DNA of 64,000 bases from Paraphaeosphaeria minitans. Taxonomy: Eukaryota > Ascomycota > Dothideomycetes > Pleosporales > Didymosphaeriaceae. The notes beneath the pieces were generated by a model. The model was given only the letters and a program-made list of their open reading frames with translations, ran no database searches and was not told the origin of the DNA. Of this stretch, positions 1-11,041 are shown piece after piece. The stretch spans positions 682,001 to 746,000 of the forward strand of contig WJXW01000002.1 in assembly GCA_015832175.1 (NCBI GenBank), written 5' to 3'. Each line of letters begins with the position of its first letter. The first letter of the stretch is position 1. Made by a program: the position numbers and the translations under genes.

Positions 1-2319
1 TGCTGCGGTCCCCACGAGTCCCACGCGTTCTCTCCTGTATGCAGGTCTTCGAAGATGCTGAGCTGAAATGTGCCGTTGGCACTGAAACAAAGCGGAGCAG
101 CAGTTGGGCTGTCGGTGTACCTCTTAGCAGCTGACCATGCTAAGGTGGGTGGAAGGATCGCCATCAATGTGCAACAAGAGGATCGATATCGCGATAACGG
201 TAGGTACCTTGGTAAAGCGGAAATACACAGCTTACCGCGCGAAGCCCAGTTGCCCGGGCGAGGATGCAAGCCCAAGAAATACTTGCGACATGGCCCAGGA
301 GCACAAACCACTTCCACTAAGGTATCAATTAAGAGCAGCTGGCGCACGTGGACCAATGGTTGGTGGCTGCAATCTCGATTCACCCCATGTTGTTAAAGTG
401 GAGGAGAGGTAAGAACGTTAAGCCGACCATTCGCTAAAGCTGAGGCCGCCACCTATTAACTAAGCAACTTTAGCATCTTAATAATAGTTAGAGATGATAC
501 GTAGTCCAACTTTATTAATCATTACCTTTAATTTACTTAATTGTAAACTAGAATTTTTTTTTTTTCATTTTTACTATATTATTGATAAGAATACGAAGTT
601 GGATTACCTATCCAAATAGCAATGTAGTAACACATGGCTCTATTATACTTCATAATATATGCAGTCCAGGATTGCGAGGTTTAAAATGTATAGGAAGTGG
701 GATAGGACGGTCTTTTCGAACGCACCGATATTAGCTCGTTCAATTGAGTGCATTGTACCTACCTACCTACCGTACGGTAGGTAGGTAGGGGTGCTTCCAT
801 GTGCCCACACACACATTAGACACGCAACATCGCGTAGCGTTCTAACGTACAATGTCGGTTCGTTCGTAAAAGGACTGATCTAAAGAAGCTGGATATTGAG
901 CAAGTCCGCAAGAGACGGGATGCGCCTGAGGAGAAGTTCACGCAGCAGGAGCTTGAGCTCAGTAGGTAGGTAACCCTCTGGTCGCTTCCTTTGCTGATTC
1001 TCTAACGCCTGCGCCGGAGCATCGCAGACCCAAATCAATCTTTAAGATTGGAGGGTGTATAGGTGGACGCGAAAGCGGTGAAGGTTGGACGAACTTCAAA
1101 GAGCTAGATGTCGGCGACGGATTTTTGGACGCATGGCGTTCGATGGCTCGCTGGCCGCTTTGATCTTGGTTTGGTTGAAGAATCACAACTACCGTGAGCA
1201 ATAACACGCTATTTCTAGGAACAATATCCATTGAAACTTAGATTTTTTTTTTTTCAGAAATCATCCAGGAGAGTCTGTTATCGTGCGCATATCTAAGACA
1301 AAGTGCTAAGATTGTGGCGAAAATGGGCGTAACTTCCTTCGTTCCAAACAGCGGTAGAAGGTGCGGCAGACACCAGTGAAGTGGGACGTGAGGCTCGCAG
1401 GCGCAGCATGGAATTGGGTTGAATCATGGCGCGAGCATCGTGCTTGCTCCGCAGTTATGTCCGTTTTGCTTAGCGGGTAGCTCAAAGCCAGGTGTATTTA
1501 GAAACAATCCTTCCCTATACTGGCGCGTCGCCTTATGGGGAAGCCCCAGGTTTGACGGGTGGCACAGAAGCGAACAGGAGTCATCGTCCTAAAAGTTCAA
1601 ATCCATGCCATGTTGCCGAATCATTTTCTATTTTTGACGACCGAAGAAGGGATCCATGAACTGTTTGCCCAACCCGGTCCTGAACAGCCGCCTTTAGCGC
1701 TAGCTCGAAGTATTTGAGGTATTTGTCATGCTGGCTACGATATAGAGGAAGTCTAGGCCACCAACATGGGGGAAGAGTTATGCTGAGCAAGGATATGTCC
1801 TGTAGTCTACTTAGCTTTGTCTTCAGGCTTTTCTCAAAATTTGGTGGGTAATCCTCGCCGAGTTGTCATAAAAGCTTATTTTGATATTAATGGTCTCAGC
1901 CTCAGTCGTAATAATTGGTTTTGCAATTCATGAAATATGAGATTTCTTCTTTTGCTTTTTTCCCCTAAAAATCATGGATGACAGAGTAACTCGAATTGCT
2001 CCCAAACTTTTCACAATACATGTGTCTCAACGCCTATTATGTAGTAACCTTCGTTTTTCGCATCAAAACCGGTGTGCGATTATTTGGGAAAGCAAGCACT
2101 GGGCCAGCGCTGACAGCTTCGTACCATTGCAGCAGCGAGCCTGGTTATAAAGAAGAGCCCAGTCAGCTAGAACACAAATATCTCGCGCCTAGATATGCAC
2201 TTACTGAACAAATAGGCTGCAGAACCACACATACTGAATAAGTTGCTTTGATACTCGCACCAAGTGTACTTTTCTGATCCCAGGCCGAAGCATGCACACA
2301 ACCTAAGCGAATGATTAGT
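1..2319. other. Gene-poor region, no supported gene
   Basis: All reading frames here are short and none shows a recognisable domain or a splice pattern that extends it. The stretch at about 470-680 is strongly AT-rich with poly-T tracts. A perfect palindrome lies at 758-789. A short coding-looking segment around 884-958 (frame reading KLDIEQVRKRRDAPEEKF) has no start or stop in a sensible context and may be a relic. The rest shows nothing I can name. Confidence 0.6.
758..789. repeat. Perfect 32-nt palindrome of CCTA/TAGG units
   Basis: The left arm CCTACCTACCTACCGT is followed directly by its exact reverse complement, with no loop. Each arm is built from the tetramer CCTA (TAGG on the other side). 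The same TAGGTA-type units recur in other intergenic parts of the window. It could extrude as a cruciform or be the scar of a small inverted element; no function can be assigned. Confidence 0.95.
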
Positions 2320-3757
2320 TCAGATCGTGGATGCAGCACAGAAAACGTACAAGAATCCTACGGATCCGATCGCAGCCCATCCACCAATCCACCATCTTAC
2401 AGTCCATGGTATGGGTCTATACCACACGTCCTGCGATTCAATGGTGAACATGATTGCTGCTGCCAAGAAACACACACTTGCAACGACTTGAGGGACCCAA
2501 AAGGCAACGATCTTTTGCCACCACGCGAGGCTAGAGAGCACCCCTGGGAGGACCACGATGCCAGTGACGCCATATAGGGTGGCACCTAGAAGCTGGATGC
2601 TACATGCGACGTAGCCCAGCTCACGGATATGATATGTTCTGAAAGCATGCCATGTTGGCCACCAACGCCAGGACATGTACTCGTTGAAACCATTCTGGTC
2701 AGCTGGCCCGTGATCAACTGCTTGGCGACGAGATGGTGCAGGCTGGAGTGGCTCAATTTGCGCTTCTGTATTACTGCTCGTTGCTGTCCGCCGCATGGCC
2801 TCTATGTCCTGCTCGCCGCCAACATCTTCTCGAGTCTTCTCACCCATCATGTCGTTTGCGTGAGCATCGCCGGAGTCACGGTGATGGTGATGTGGGATGA
2901 TGTGGCCGAAGAATGTATGGAGTTTGGCATCGAGAAGCTTTCTCTTGTCCTCCTCACTGCCTTCTATCCAGAAACGCTTCATGGCCACGCCAGCAAAGCA
3001 GCCGTCATTGATCGCTTCGAGATAAGCCATCACAGCACCCGTCTGGTAACAGATCACAGCCCCCAAGAAGAACAATATCGGTCCGGCATACTTGTCTTCA
3101 CCCTCGGGCCAGTGCTTATTCGGTGAAGCAAGGGGACCGAAAGCGAAGGCACCATCGACAATGAACATTGCGGAACCAACAGCATAGGCGAACCTGAATG
3201 AGTGAGCACAGACCTCGACAATCTTCTGTGGAGACTCACCCAGACCAAAAGGCCATGTCCCAGTACGGAAAAGTGGAAACCATAGTCCCGATGTTCTGCG
3301 CAACTCCGAGACATTTAGCGAGGAATGTATGCTTACGGATTTTCTGTGAGTGCTTCTTATGGAGAAATGTCGTTTTCATCACAATTTTGTGCGTTTCTCC
3401 TTCTGATATTGATTGCGTAGGAACCAGTCCGAGCGACGGGTTATGTGCAAGTATGTCATCTTTGGCCCGAGAATCTGATATCATGTCGCTGTTGTGATCG
3501 TTCAACAGGTCAGCCTCCCCGCTCGCTCCGTTGGCTTCCATGTCACTATTCACTGTAAATCCTGGAGGAACAGCAGCACCCCAAGTGGATGCATGCTCAG
3601 GACGAGGACGCTCTTGATGGTGTTCTCCATCGAAATTTGGCTCCTGAAAGACGATTTGATCGTGCCCTCCGGCATCCAAATTAAGATCACCTTCCATCCT
3701 AGCTCTGTGTTCCTCGTCTCCGAAATCTGGCATCTGGAACGCGTTTTCAGGAGTCAT
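2320..3757 (-). CDS. Multi-pass integral membrane protein, function unknown
   Basis: Two exons, 3240-3757 and 2320-3193, are joined across a 46-nt intron with a GTGAGT donor and a CAG acceptor, giving about 463 residues. The first ~150 residues are acidic and hydrophilic. From the end of exon 1 onward there are about six hydrophobic spans: FAYAVGSAMFIVDGAFAFG, a span around AGPILFFLGAVICY, and three more after a charged, His-rich loop. The protein ends soon after the last span. I recognise no transporter or enzyme signature, so it is a fungal integral membrane protein of unknown role. The frame stays open upstream of the first ATG to 3814, reading PNLISFDWSYLQKQIG, so the real start may lie in an unplaced upstream exon. 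Confidence 0.75.
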
Positions 3758-5923
3758 ACCTATTTGTTTCTGTAGGTATGACCAGTCGAAGGAGATGAGG
3801 TTGGGGAAACAGCCTGGGATTCAGTGAACAAACTATCACGCCCCGTGAATCTTTGGGGCTTCCCCCTGAAGAAAAATACCGGGTAAGCTTTTTAGCTTCA
3901 GGAAACAAGCCTCGGGCGAGGCTTAGCAAGCGCCAGTGACCCGCTGACATCCATCATTGGCTCGCAGTATGGCGCCTTGCGCAATCTGTATTAGTGACCA
4001 CGTGGGCTTCCACATCGAGGGGCTTCATGACGTATCGCGTCGAAATCGCGTCGGTTCATTGGACGATACTGAAGTTAGGGACGTGGCGGTGCGTTCGCCA
4101 GGTGCGCTTCCATCGGTACAATTTCCTTATTGTCAGCTCGTCGCTGGAATAAAAGCAGAGGCCTGTTCCAGGGTCATCCGGAGTATATATAAAGCCCCAG
4201 GACATAGGTAGGTACCTAGATCAGGGTGGTTTTCGGATTGCCGGAATGGCATGGGAGCCTACGCGGGCGACTGCGCACCGCTTTCCTCCGCACATTGCAT
4301 AATCAGCAGAACGAAATCTATACCTATCGGGATGGATTTCATGGCATTGTCATTGGTCGATTTGAATCATTAATGCTATCTACAGTATCACACCTCATAA
4401 GGTTGTTTCAACATGATATTCCCTTCGCGTGGTAACTTAACGATGTCGACACCATATAATCTTGGGGGAGCAATCGAATCGAGAAGCCACACCAATATAT
4501 GGCGATATCGACGTGCCCCTGTTCCTCCGCCCACGGAAATACCAACTAGTGGCCTGTTCTCTGTAGCCTTTCAGTCCACTCTGAATCAAGGACAACCACC
4601 ATCATGCCTGCCAATTGATATACAGTACACACGCTAGACTTCTCACACGGGCAAACTATGCGCGAGGTACAGAACCCAATAGTATTGTCGCAAGCTACAA
4701 CACCAAACAGGCTATTGGCTTTTCCACGTTCAATTGAGTGGATAGCCGGAGGTTGCCTGCTCGTACCAGCCTCAGGAACACATCATCAGCCAAACCACTG
4801 AGGTGATCTCGTACTGTGGTAGATTTTTGGTATATGCAGCGTTGCAGAACTCTTGGAAGGAATCATGATCTGTCGTATGAAACGTTCCCCTGTTGTAGCA
4901 GAATACATAATGCAGCCACGTAAATATATCCATCCCCGTCTCAAGTGGTCTATACTCTCTCAAACGTAGGACAGGAAGCCGATGTTGATTGTATACATGT
5001 AAGTGCTCCGAAGTTCTAGGGCTTTCGTTAGTTTTACCGATGGGTACAGAGTTTCTTCGGGTCTCTTATTAATTGAATGACACTTCTTTCGGTGAGAACA
5101 TACTGTGTGTGCCTCTCGCAATCAGGTGGGTCCGCTGGCATAGATAAACGCTCTTTACCCACTTGTTTCAATGGTGCGGGTGCATCATCGGCTGTCTATA
5201 TACACCTACCAGTCTTGCCCGTCGAACAGTGAGCCTCCCATGAACCGCGCTTTCGGAATGCGTCGTGCATTAGTGAAGGCTCTTTATAAGCTTGAGGCAG
5301 CGGAAGTTTATATGTCTCATTCTGAATATATGATCGTAGCTGGATGACGGCTTCTGTGTTGTCTCATCCCTTGTGCACCAAGTAAGACAAACACTGGCAA
5401 ATCCTTTCACGGATCAAAACAGGGGAAGCAAGACAATGGCAGATGTCAGAATTCTTGTTCCGCCGCTTAAGCGGAAGTTGTGAGCTGAGGGTTCGGCATC
5501 AAAGCGTGGTGGTTGGAAACTCTCCATGTCGGCCCAGCAACGCGGTGCGCTCAAGTGCTCCATTCACCTCTTCACTATCAACTCCCTTTGACTTCAGTCG
5601 GCCATCGCGTCATATATTGCGCCCTTTCCATATTAGGAGAAAGCTGTCCGTGCGAAAGGATAGCGCAACAACCGCACTGCCAGCGATAAAAGCCCACCGA
5701 TCGCGAACACAGCACCCACCGGCGATATTGATTGCACCCGTCTACCAGACAGCCTCTCCATTGCTTCATAACACACAGGTTCTTTGCTTAACAACATACA
5801 ACATCTACATAACAACAGGCTCAATTCCTCGCCCAATTGCACAGTCCTGCTCTTGCCCGACCTCAGTCTCGCGACATCAACATTCGCAACCACCAATCCA
5901 CAACCTCGAGCACATCAGCCAAT
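3758..5923. other. Divergent intergenic region, nothing assigned
   Basis: This 2.2-kb gap lies between the membrane protein gene (leftward) and the SAP-domain gene (rightward). Apart from a probable upstream exon fragment at 3758-3814, only short frames are present. A TATA-like ATATATAAAG occurs near 4185 and a TAGGTAGGTACC motif near 4206, but no gene is visible downstream of them. The last ~150 bases before 5924 are CA- and TC-rich, typical of a fungal 5' leader. Confidence 0.6.
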
Positions 5924-7267
5924 ATGTCTTTCCGCACCACTCGCGCCCAGTCCTCCGAGCCACGCTTCATGGCGCCCACCGCCGCCTCGAATGCGCGCGC
6001 CTGTCGTGCTACATCTGCTGAGCCCACCGTCCCGACCAACCCGGCTTCAACCCGCATCTCGGGCGCCAACTCTCGTGCCGGTTCTTCCAAGACCTATACT
6101 TCCACCCCGATATCCCACAAGCTCGCCAAGCGCACTTACAAAGCGCCCACCAAACTCCAAGCTCTTTCCACTCCTGTTGGCCTGACCCTGAACGAGACAA
6201 TGTCATCCAGCAAGCCCGTCCTGGCAAAGCTTAGCCAGAAGGGACTCAGCGATGCCACCGCGGTGCCCACTCTCGAAGGCAATCGCAAGCTCCGGCGTAC
6301 GGGCTATGGCGATGCACGCGCGGCCCGCGAAGACCAGATGGGCGCCGCAATGGCAGCCACTGCTCAGACCAAGGGTCTGATCGATGACGAGACGGCGAAG
6401 AACTGGGCCACACCATGGCACCAAAAGGGCCACATCGAGCTGAACTGGACTCAGCAGATCATTGACAAGCACAATGCCGAGAACGGCATTGTGCCGGAGA
6501 CGGTGATGAGCCTCAAGGAGGCGGAGGCCATCAAGAAGAAGAAAGACCAGGATCTGGAAGAGTGGTGCAAGGCGTATCTGCGCGGCGAAATCGACGAGAA
6601 TGGAAACCGAATCACGCCGAACACGACAAAACCCATCGTGAAGTCAAAGTTCCAGAAGCGGGACGAGCGTAAGCCAGCGCAGAAGGAGGTGGAGAAGAAG
6701 GAATCGCTGCACAAGGTTCAGGAGGGCCGTGTCGCGAAGAAGGCTCTAACCAAGAAGACATCCAATATGGCCAACATCGCTGAGGAATCATCAGCCGCGC
6801 CTTTTTTAGACCCGCAGCCGGCTGCGAAGCCAGCTGTGAAGAAGGCTGCAAAGAAGACCACCGCAAAGCCGGCTTCAGTCCCGACCGATAACAACGGACC
6901 TGCGACAGGAAGGGAATATGAGGCCCCTGTCACCGCGCTGCCCGGTCGCCCTTCGTATGCCGAATACGAATACAACGATCTGAATGCGCTCTGTCGCGAT
7001 CGCAACATCAAATCTGGCGGCGGTGTGCAGGCTTTGCGATACCGCCTGATCCGAGACGACACCTTTGTTATAAATGGGGAGTTCCACCTCCGCGACGCAA
7101 AGAACTACACGTGTCGCAAAGACCATGATCGCCAGGCTCCAGTGGTAAAAGATGCGCCTGTTTCTTCTCCGGCACAGCATCAGCAGAAGAAGACCGCAAA
7201 GCGCGCCCGCGATGACGACGACGACGATCAGCTCAAGCCCAAGGGCAAGAAGGCGAAGCCCACCTAG
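5924..7267 (+). CDS. SAP-domain nuclear protein, probable DNA-binding
   Basis: A single exon encodes 447 residues. The start at 5924 (MSFRTTRAQSSEPRF) is chosen because it is the first ATG after a C-rich leader; the frame continues upstream. The N-terminal ~130 residues are Ala/Ser/Thr/Arg-rich and disordered. A middle part contains NWATPWHQKGHIELNW and a Lys-rich helix. Around residues 345-380 the segment YNDLNALCRDRNIKSGGGVQ followed by ALRYRL matches the helix-turn-helix pattern of SAP domains, which bind DNA or chromatin. The C terminus is basic with a DDDDDD run flanked by KRAR and KGKKAK, a likely nuclear localisation signal. The target and process are unknown. Confidence 0.75.
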   Translation: MSFRTTRAQSSEPRFMAPTAASNARACRATSAEPTVPTNPASTRISGANSRAGSSKTYTSTPISHKLAKRTYKAPTKLQALSTPVGLTLNETMSSSKPVLAKLSQKGLSDATAVPTLEGNRKLRRTGYGDARAAREDQMGAAMAATAQTKGLIDDETAKNWATPWHQKGHIELNWTQQIIDKHNAENGIVPETVMSLKEAEAIKKKKDQDLEEWCKAYLRGEIDENGNRITPNTTKPIVKSKFQKRDERKPAQKEVEKKESLHKVQEGRVAKKALTKKTSNMANIAEESSAAPFLDPQPAAKPAVKKAAKKTTAKPASVPTDNNGPATGREYEAPVTALPGRPSYAEYEYNDLNALCRDRNIKSGGGVQALRYRLIRDDTFVINGEFHLRDAKNYTCRKDHDRQAPVVKDAPVSSPAQHQQKKTAKRARDDDDDDQLKPKGKKAKPT

Positions 7268-7293
7268 GCGTCCATCCCTCTCCACTGGCATCT

Positions 7294-8688
7294 TCAACAC
7301 AGCGGCTTTATGCCACCGCTCGCGAACTCATCTTCCACCGTCTGTCGTACCTCGTCCCACCTCTTACTGGCATCCTCCTCCGCATCGAAAGCATACAACC
7401 ACCTGTTTCTGACCTTTACACTCTCCGGATCAATCACCTTGTCTTCTTCAACACCCTTCGATGCACTGTGCCACCGATCCCTCAAATCTTCTCCATTCGT
7501 CTGACTCGCCCTCGTCCGCGGAAACCTCAGCTTCTCGTACACCCTGGTGGCAATTCTCACCTCGTCTTTACCCTGTATCTTGTTCAAGCATACCGCCAAA
7601 CATCCTGCACTTTCGACCGCCTGACTTGCTCCCTGCGCACTCGTCGGCAAATGCGCATGGCAACTGTCCCCCAGCAGTGCAATTTTATGATTCTCATGAC
7701 TCACCCAGCTCCCCAGCGGCTCGCGGTAGCATATCTTCCAGTCCAGACAACGCTCCGTCGCCTCGACTATCCCACGAACCTCCGGATCAAGCGTCCTCAC
7801 CAGCCTCCGCACCTCTTCCATATCTCCCTCCTGGAACCAGCTCTCCGGCACATCCCCCTCATCTTTATGCGTAAGGATCCAATTGAACTCATCCCCACCC
7901 CGCAGTGTGTTCTGCACAAGATGGAGATCGGGTCCGATCCAAAAATTCACGCAATCGCCATCTCTCAAGTACTTGTTCAGCCTCTCATCCCCCTTTTGCT
8001 CTTCGCTCGGTCGAAAGAACGCGCGGAAACACGCATACCCCGACGACACAGGCTCGTCCAAACTCCCCAACACCAACGGCCGCGCAAGACTCTTGATCCC
8101 GTCCGCCGCAACCATGACATCCGCTCTCATCACCTCGCCCGACCTCAGCCTCACACCAGCCTGCGCCTCGCCATCCTCAAACCCCACAACCTCGCTCCCC
8201 ATCCTAACGTCGATTCCCCTCGCCCTCACCCACCCAAGAAAAACATCATGATAATCCCCGCGATGTCCGATATACCCTGCCATATCCATCAACGGCTGTC
8301 TCGCGAGCTCTTCCCCATCGCCCCAGCGCCGGATCGTCATGTCCGGCGCCTGGTTCCCGATGCGCTTGATCTGCTCGACGTCGCAACCCCATTTTGCGAG
8401 GAGGTCGAAGGCGTTTTGGCCCAGACCGAGGGAGTCGCCCAGCCGAGAAAAGGAGCGCACTTTGTCGAGGATACATAGGACGTTGTGCCCGTGGTGGTGT
8501 AGGGCCAGGGCAGCGGCGCAGCCACCGAGGCCGGCGCCTATCACGATGGCTGAGGCTGTTAGGAGGTTTCCTTCTTTTCCCAGGGGGGGGGAGAGGGGGG
8601 GGGGGGTGTTATGTTTGTTTATTTGGTACTTACCCGTTAAAGGCGGGTTATTTGATGCTGGGAGGGGTTGGTATGCCATTGAGCCCAT
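7294..8688 (-). CDS. FAD-dependent monooxygenase, salicylate-hydroxylase-like
   Basis: Two exons (8634-8688 and 7294-8555) flank a 78-nt intron with a GTAAGT donor and AACAG acceptor; the product is about 438 residues. After splicing the N terminus reads ASAIVIGAGLGGCAAALAL, the GxGxxG dinucleotide fold of class A flavoprotein hydroxylases. MVAADGIKS is the DG motif binding both FAD and NADPH. LLGDSCHAHLPTSAQGASQA is the GD motif that binds the FAD ribityl chain, followed by the Ser/Asn-type helix. Such enzymes hydroxylate phenolic acids. The substrate is unknown. It lies 400 nt downstream of a vanillyl-alcohol-oxidase-like gene on the same strand, which suggests aromatic substrates. The intron contains long C runs on the coding strand. 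Confidence 0.85.
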   Translation of the reverse strand: MGSMAYQPLPASNNPPLTGKYQINKHNTPPPLSPPLGKEGNLLTASAIVIGAGLGGCAAALALHHHGHNVLCILDKVRSFSRLGDSLGLGQNAFDLLAKWGCDVEQIKRIGNQAPDMTIRRWGDGEELARQPLMDMAGYIGHRGDYHDVFLGWVRARGIDVRMGSEVVGFEDGEAQAGVRLRSGEVMRADVMVAADGIKSLARPLVLGSLDEPVSSGYACFRAFFRPSEEQKGDERLNKYLRDGDCVNFWIGPDLHLVQNTLRGGDEFNWILTHKDEGDVPESWFQEGDMEEVRRLVRTLDPEVRGIVEATERCLDWKICYREPLGSWVSHENHKIALLGDSCHAHLPTSAQGASQAVESAGCLAVCLNKIQGKDEVRIATRVYEKLRFPRTRASQTNGEDLRDRWHSASKGVEEDKVIDPESVKVRNRWLYAFDAEEDASKRWDEVRQTVEDEFASGGIKPLC

Positions 8689-9085
8689 CTGTTTACTTTC
8701 CAGTGCGTTTTCCTTCGGCGTGTTATCTGGATTATTTTTCTTGCGACTGCTGCGTTTGATACTCGTTTCTTACAATTGTCTCTGACTTCAAGGCCTTGGG
8801 GGTCAGTACGCTATCGGTACGAAGTAGGCTAGTTGGGTGAGGTGCGCCATACCTATAAGTCCAGCAAAGCGGAAGGCTTAGATACCTGGCTGTGGATAAC
8901 TAGTTCCAGGACGTCAACTGTGGGGCATATGGGTGTACAATGTGGGGTCGGATCGCGGGGTAGGAAGGAGCGAATCGGTAGTTTAGACCCCCACGATAAT
9001 GACAAGTGCTCAAGATGAAGATAAACATGTCGCATAGAGAAAGGGAATGAATTGATGCTATTCTAGCTATCTTTAAATGTGGCGA
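8689..9085. other. Short intergenic gap
   Basis: This 397-nt spacer holds the promoter of the FAD monooxygenase and the 3' end of the vanillyl-alcohol-oxidase-like gene. I see no reading frame or motif of note. Confidence 0.6.
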
Positions 9086-11041
9086 TCAGAGCTTGGCCTT
9101 GGTCGTGCCGGTAGGAGCTATCGTGCCTCCTCCAATTGCCTTGTGAATACGACCATCGCCCGCAAGCAACTCCCATCCCTTCCCTCTATATTTCTTAGGC
9201 CAGATACCATTCCTGCCCGGAGCCAGTATGCCATTCGGGTCCAGCGCATCTTTGATGGTCTCATTAAACCGCATCAGCGCGTTATCATTCCAGTTATACG
9301 TTCTTGCAACTTGATCCGCGTACAGCAGATGCGTTCTATACTCGCCGTAACCCTCTCTCGCCGTCTCAGCGATCAACTCAATCATCAAAGCGTTGACACG
9401 ACGCTTCTCTTCGTCCGAAGAGCGGTCGTAGATGATGTTGGTAATATAATGCATTTCACGACCGGCGATGCACAGTGTAGGAAAAAGATCGATGCCGTAC
9501 TTCGCATGAAGGCGGACGTTGATGTCGTGTACGACCTTAGCGTCTTTGCTGCGAGTAGGGGTGATGGGGGAGAAGAACAGGTGCGCGCTGTTGGGTTTCC
9601 AGTTTAGCCACTCGAGCTCACGGAGGACAGGAACGCCAGAACAAACAAGAGCGCGGTCGTGGAGATAATGGTCGGGTGGGACATCTGACGGCAGAAAAAA
9701 TTTGAAGCCTTGCAATGCAGAGAAGGCGGACTCGATCATGTCGAGCTGGGTCTTGATGGCGGATTCGTCACCGTACTGTGTTCCGTAAAAGACCCAGGCG
9801 CAGTCACCGCAGGGCATTTGCGATGCATGCTTGCGGATGACGTCGCGCGGCACAGGTCCAGATCCAGAGTACCAATGAGACTTGGGATGGCCAGTAACGT
9901 TGAGCTCTTGCACAACATGCCGTAGCTGGGGAATGTTTCCCAGGATGCCTTTCTGTGCCAGAGGCCTAATGATCTCAACAATGTCTGGGAAGTCTTCATC
10001 ACGGGGAAAGGTCAGCATGTAAGACTGGTGACCGGTCTCGTGCATAAGATGGAACCCCATCTGGCAGACGATGCCAAAGTTGCTCTGCGAGAAGATCCCG
10101 TCCGAGTACGGACCGTATGCGGCTGGGAAAGACTGCCACGTTGGATTGTCTGCACCTAAGGTACGGATACGAAGTCAGTGTGAGTTGTGACAGTGTGTTT
10201 AATGTCTCAGCTAAGCGAGAAGTCTTTCCTTCTGGAAGAAAGACACATCCGCTTTGTACCCGGTGGTTTACGCACCGTCTTTGCCGGGCAGTGCACCCAT
10301 GCCTGTTCGAAGCAGTTCGCCGCTCGGAAGAACAACTTCCATCCCGCAATGAGCGGCGAAGTGATCGCCCATGGGTGTGTATCCGACGCCGCGGTCGACG
10401 GCGTTTCCGAGCACACTACCACCGCCGAGGTCCGGACAGTCAATCCAGAATGGCAACTTCCTCCTCTGGATTTCGTCGTATAGCGCAAAGTATGAGACGC
10501 CGGGTTCGACTACGCAAGATGCATTCTCAGCATCTATGCTCAGGATCTTGTTCATCCGCTTGCCCAGGTCCACGACCACCGATCCAGGCACCCGCGGAGC
10601 GGTTCCTCCATAGCCGACGTTTCGTCCCATAGATATCGGGTATATTGGTATGCCATGTTCGTTTGCCCATCTCACAACAGCTTGTACGTCGGCGGTTGAA
10701 GCAGGGTATGCGGAAGCGCTCGATACGAGGTCTTCCTGGTCGACGAGGTGGAAAGCGTCGTGCGTATTCGGATGCTCTAAATACCAGCCATCAACCAGCG
10801 GCTTGTCATTCAAGACGACATTGTCCTCTCCCAGAGCTCTTTGCAGCGCGTCAATGGCTTCGTCGAAGGCTTCGCGCGTCGTATCGGGCGGCAGACGCAC
10901 ATCGTGGCGACGGGGAACGCTTTCGGGAACTGTCTTGTTCGAATACAGTTTGTCTTTCGCATCTTGTGCGGTCTTTGCCAGCCGAGGAGAGATACCACTG
11001 TATCGTGCGTCCAGGCTTGGAGGTGGAGCCTGATTCTTCAT
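9086..11041 (-). CDS. Vanillyl-alcohol oxidase-like FAD enzyme (VAO/PCMH family)
   Basis: Exons 10276-11041 and 9086-10155 join across a 120-nt intron (GTGCGT donor, CTTAG acceptor) to give about 611 residues. The start at 11041 (MKNQAPPPSL) is the first in-frame ATG. The N-terminal half is a PCMH-type FAD-binding domain with PISMGRNVGYGGTAPRVPGS and DCPDLGGGSVLGNAVDRGVG. Across the splice the protein reads GADNPTWQSF, then the segment YSDGIFSQSNFGIVCQMGF. Near the C terminus are GYGEYRTHLLYADQVARTYN and DPNGILAPGRNGIW. The Tyr-Arg-Thr after GYGE matches the phenolate-binding Tyr-Arg pair known from Penicillium vanillyl-alcohol oxidase. Family members oxidise 4-alkyl- or 4-hydroxymethyl-phenols to aldehydes, alcohols or alkenes. 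No signal peptide is evident. The exact substrate is not determinable. Confidence 0.88.

Noticed and set aside
1580..1625. Possible tRNA T-arm (GTTCAAATCC)
   Set aside because: No matching acceptor stem, D-arm or anticodon arm could be folded around it.
4180..4220. TATA-like box
   Set aside because: No convincing gene lies downstream within a normal distance, so it cannot be assigned as a promoter.
7468..8478. Long rightward frame of 336 codons
   Set aside because: It lies antisense to the FAD monooxygenase, has biased Pro/His/Arg composition and no domain; the leftward frame has clear flavoprotein motifs.
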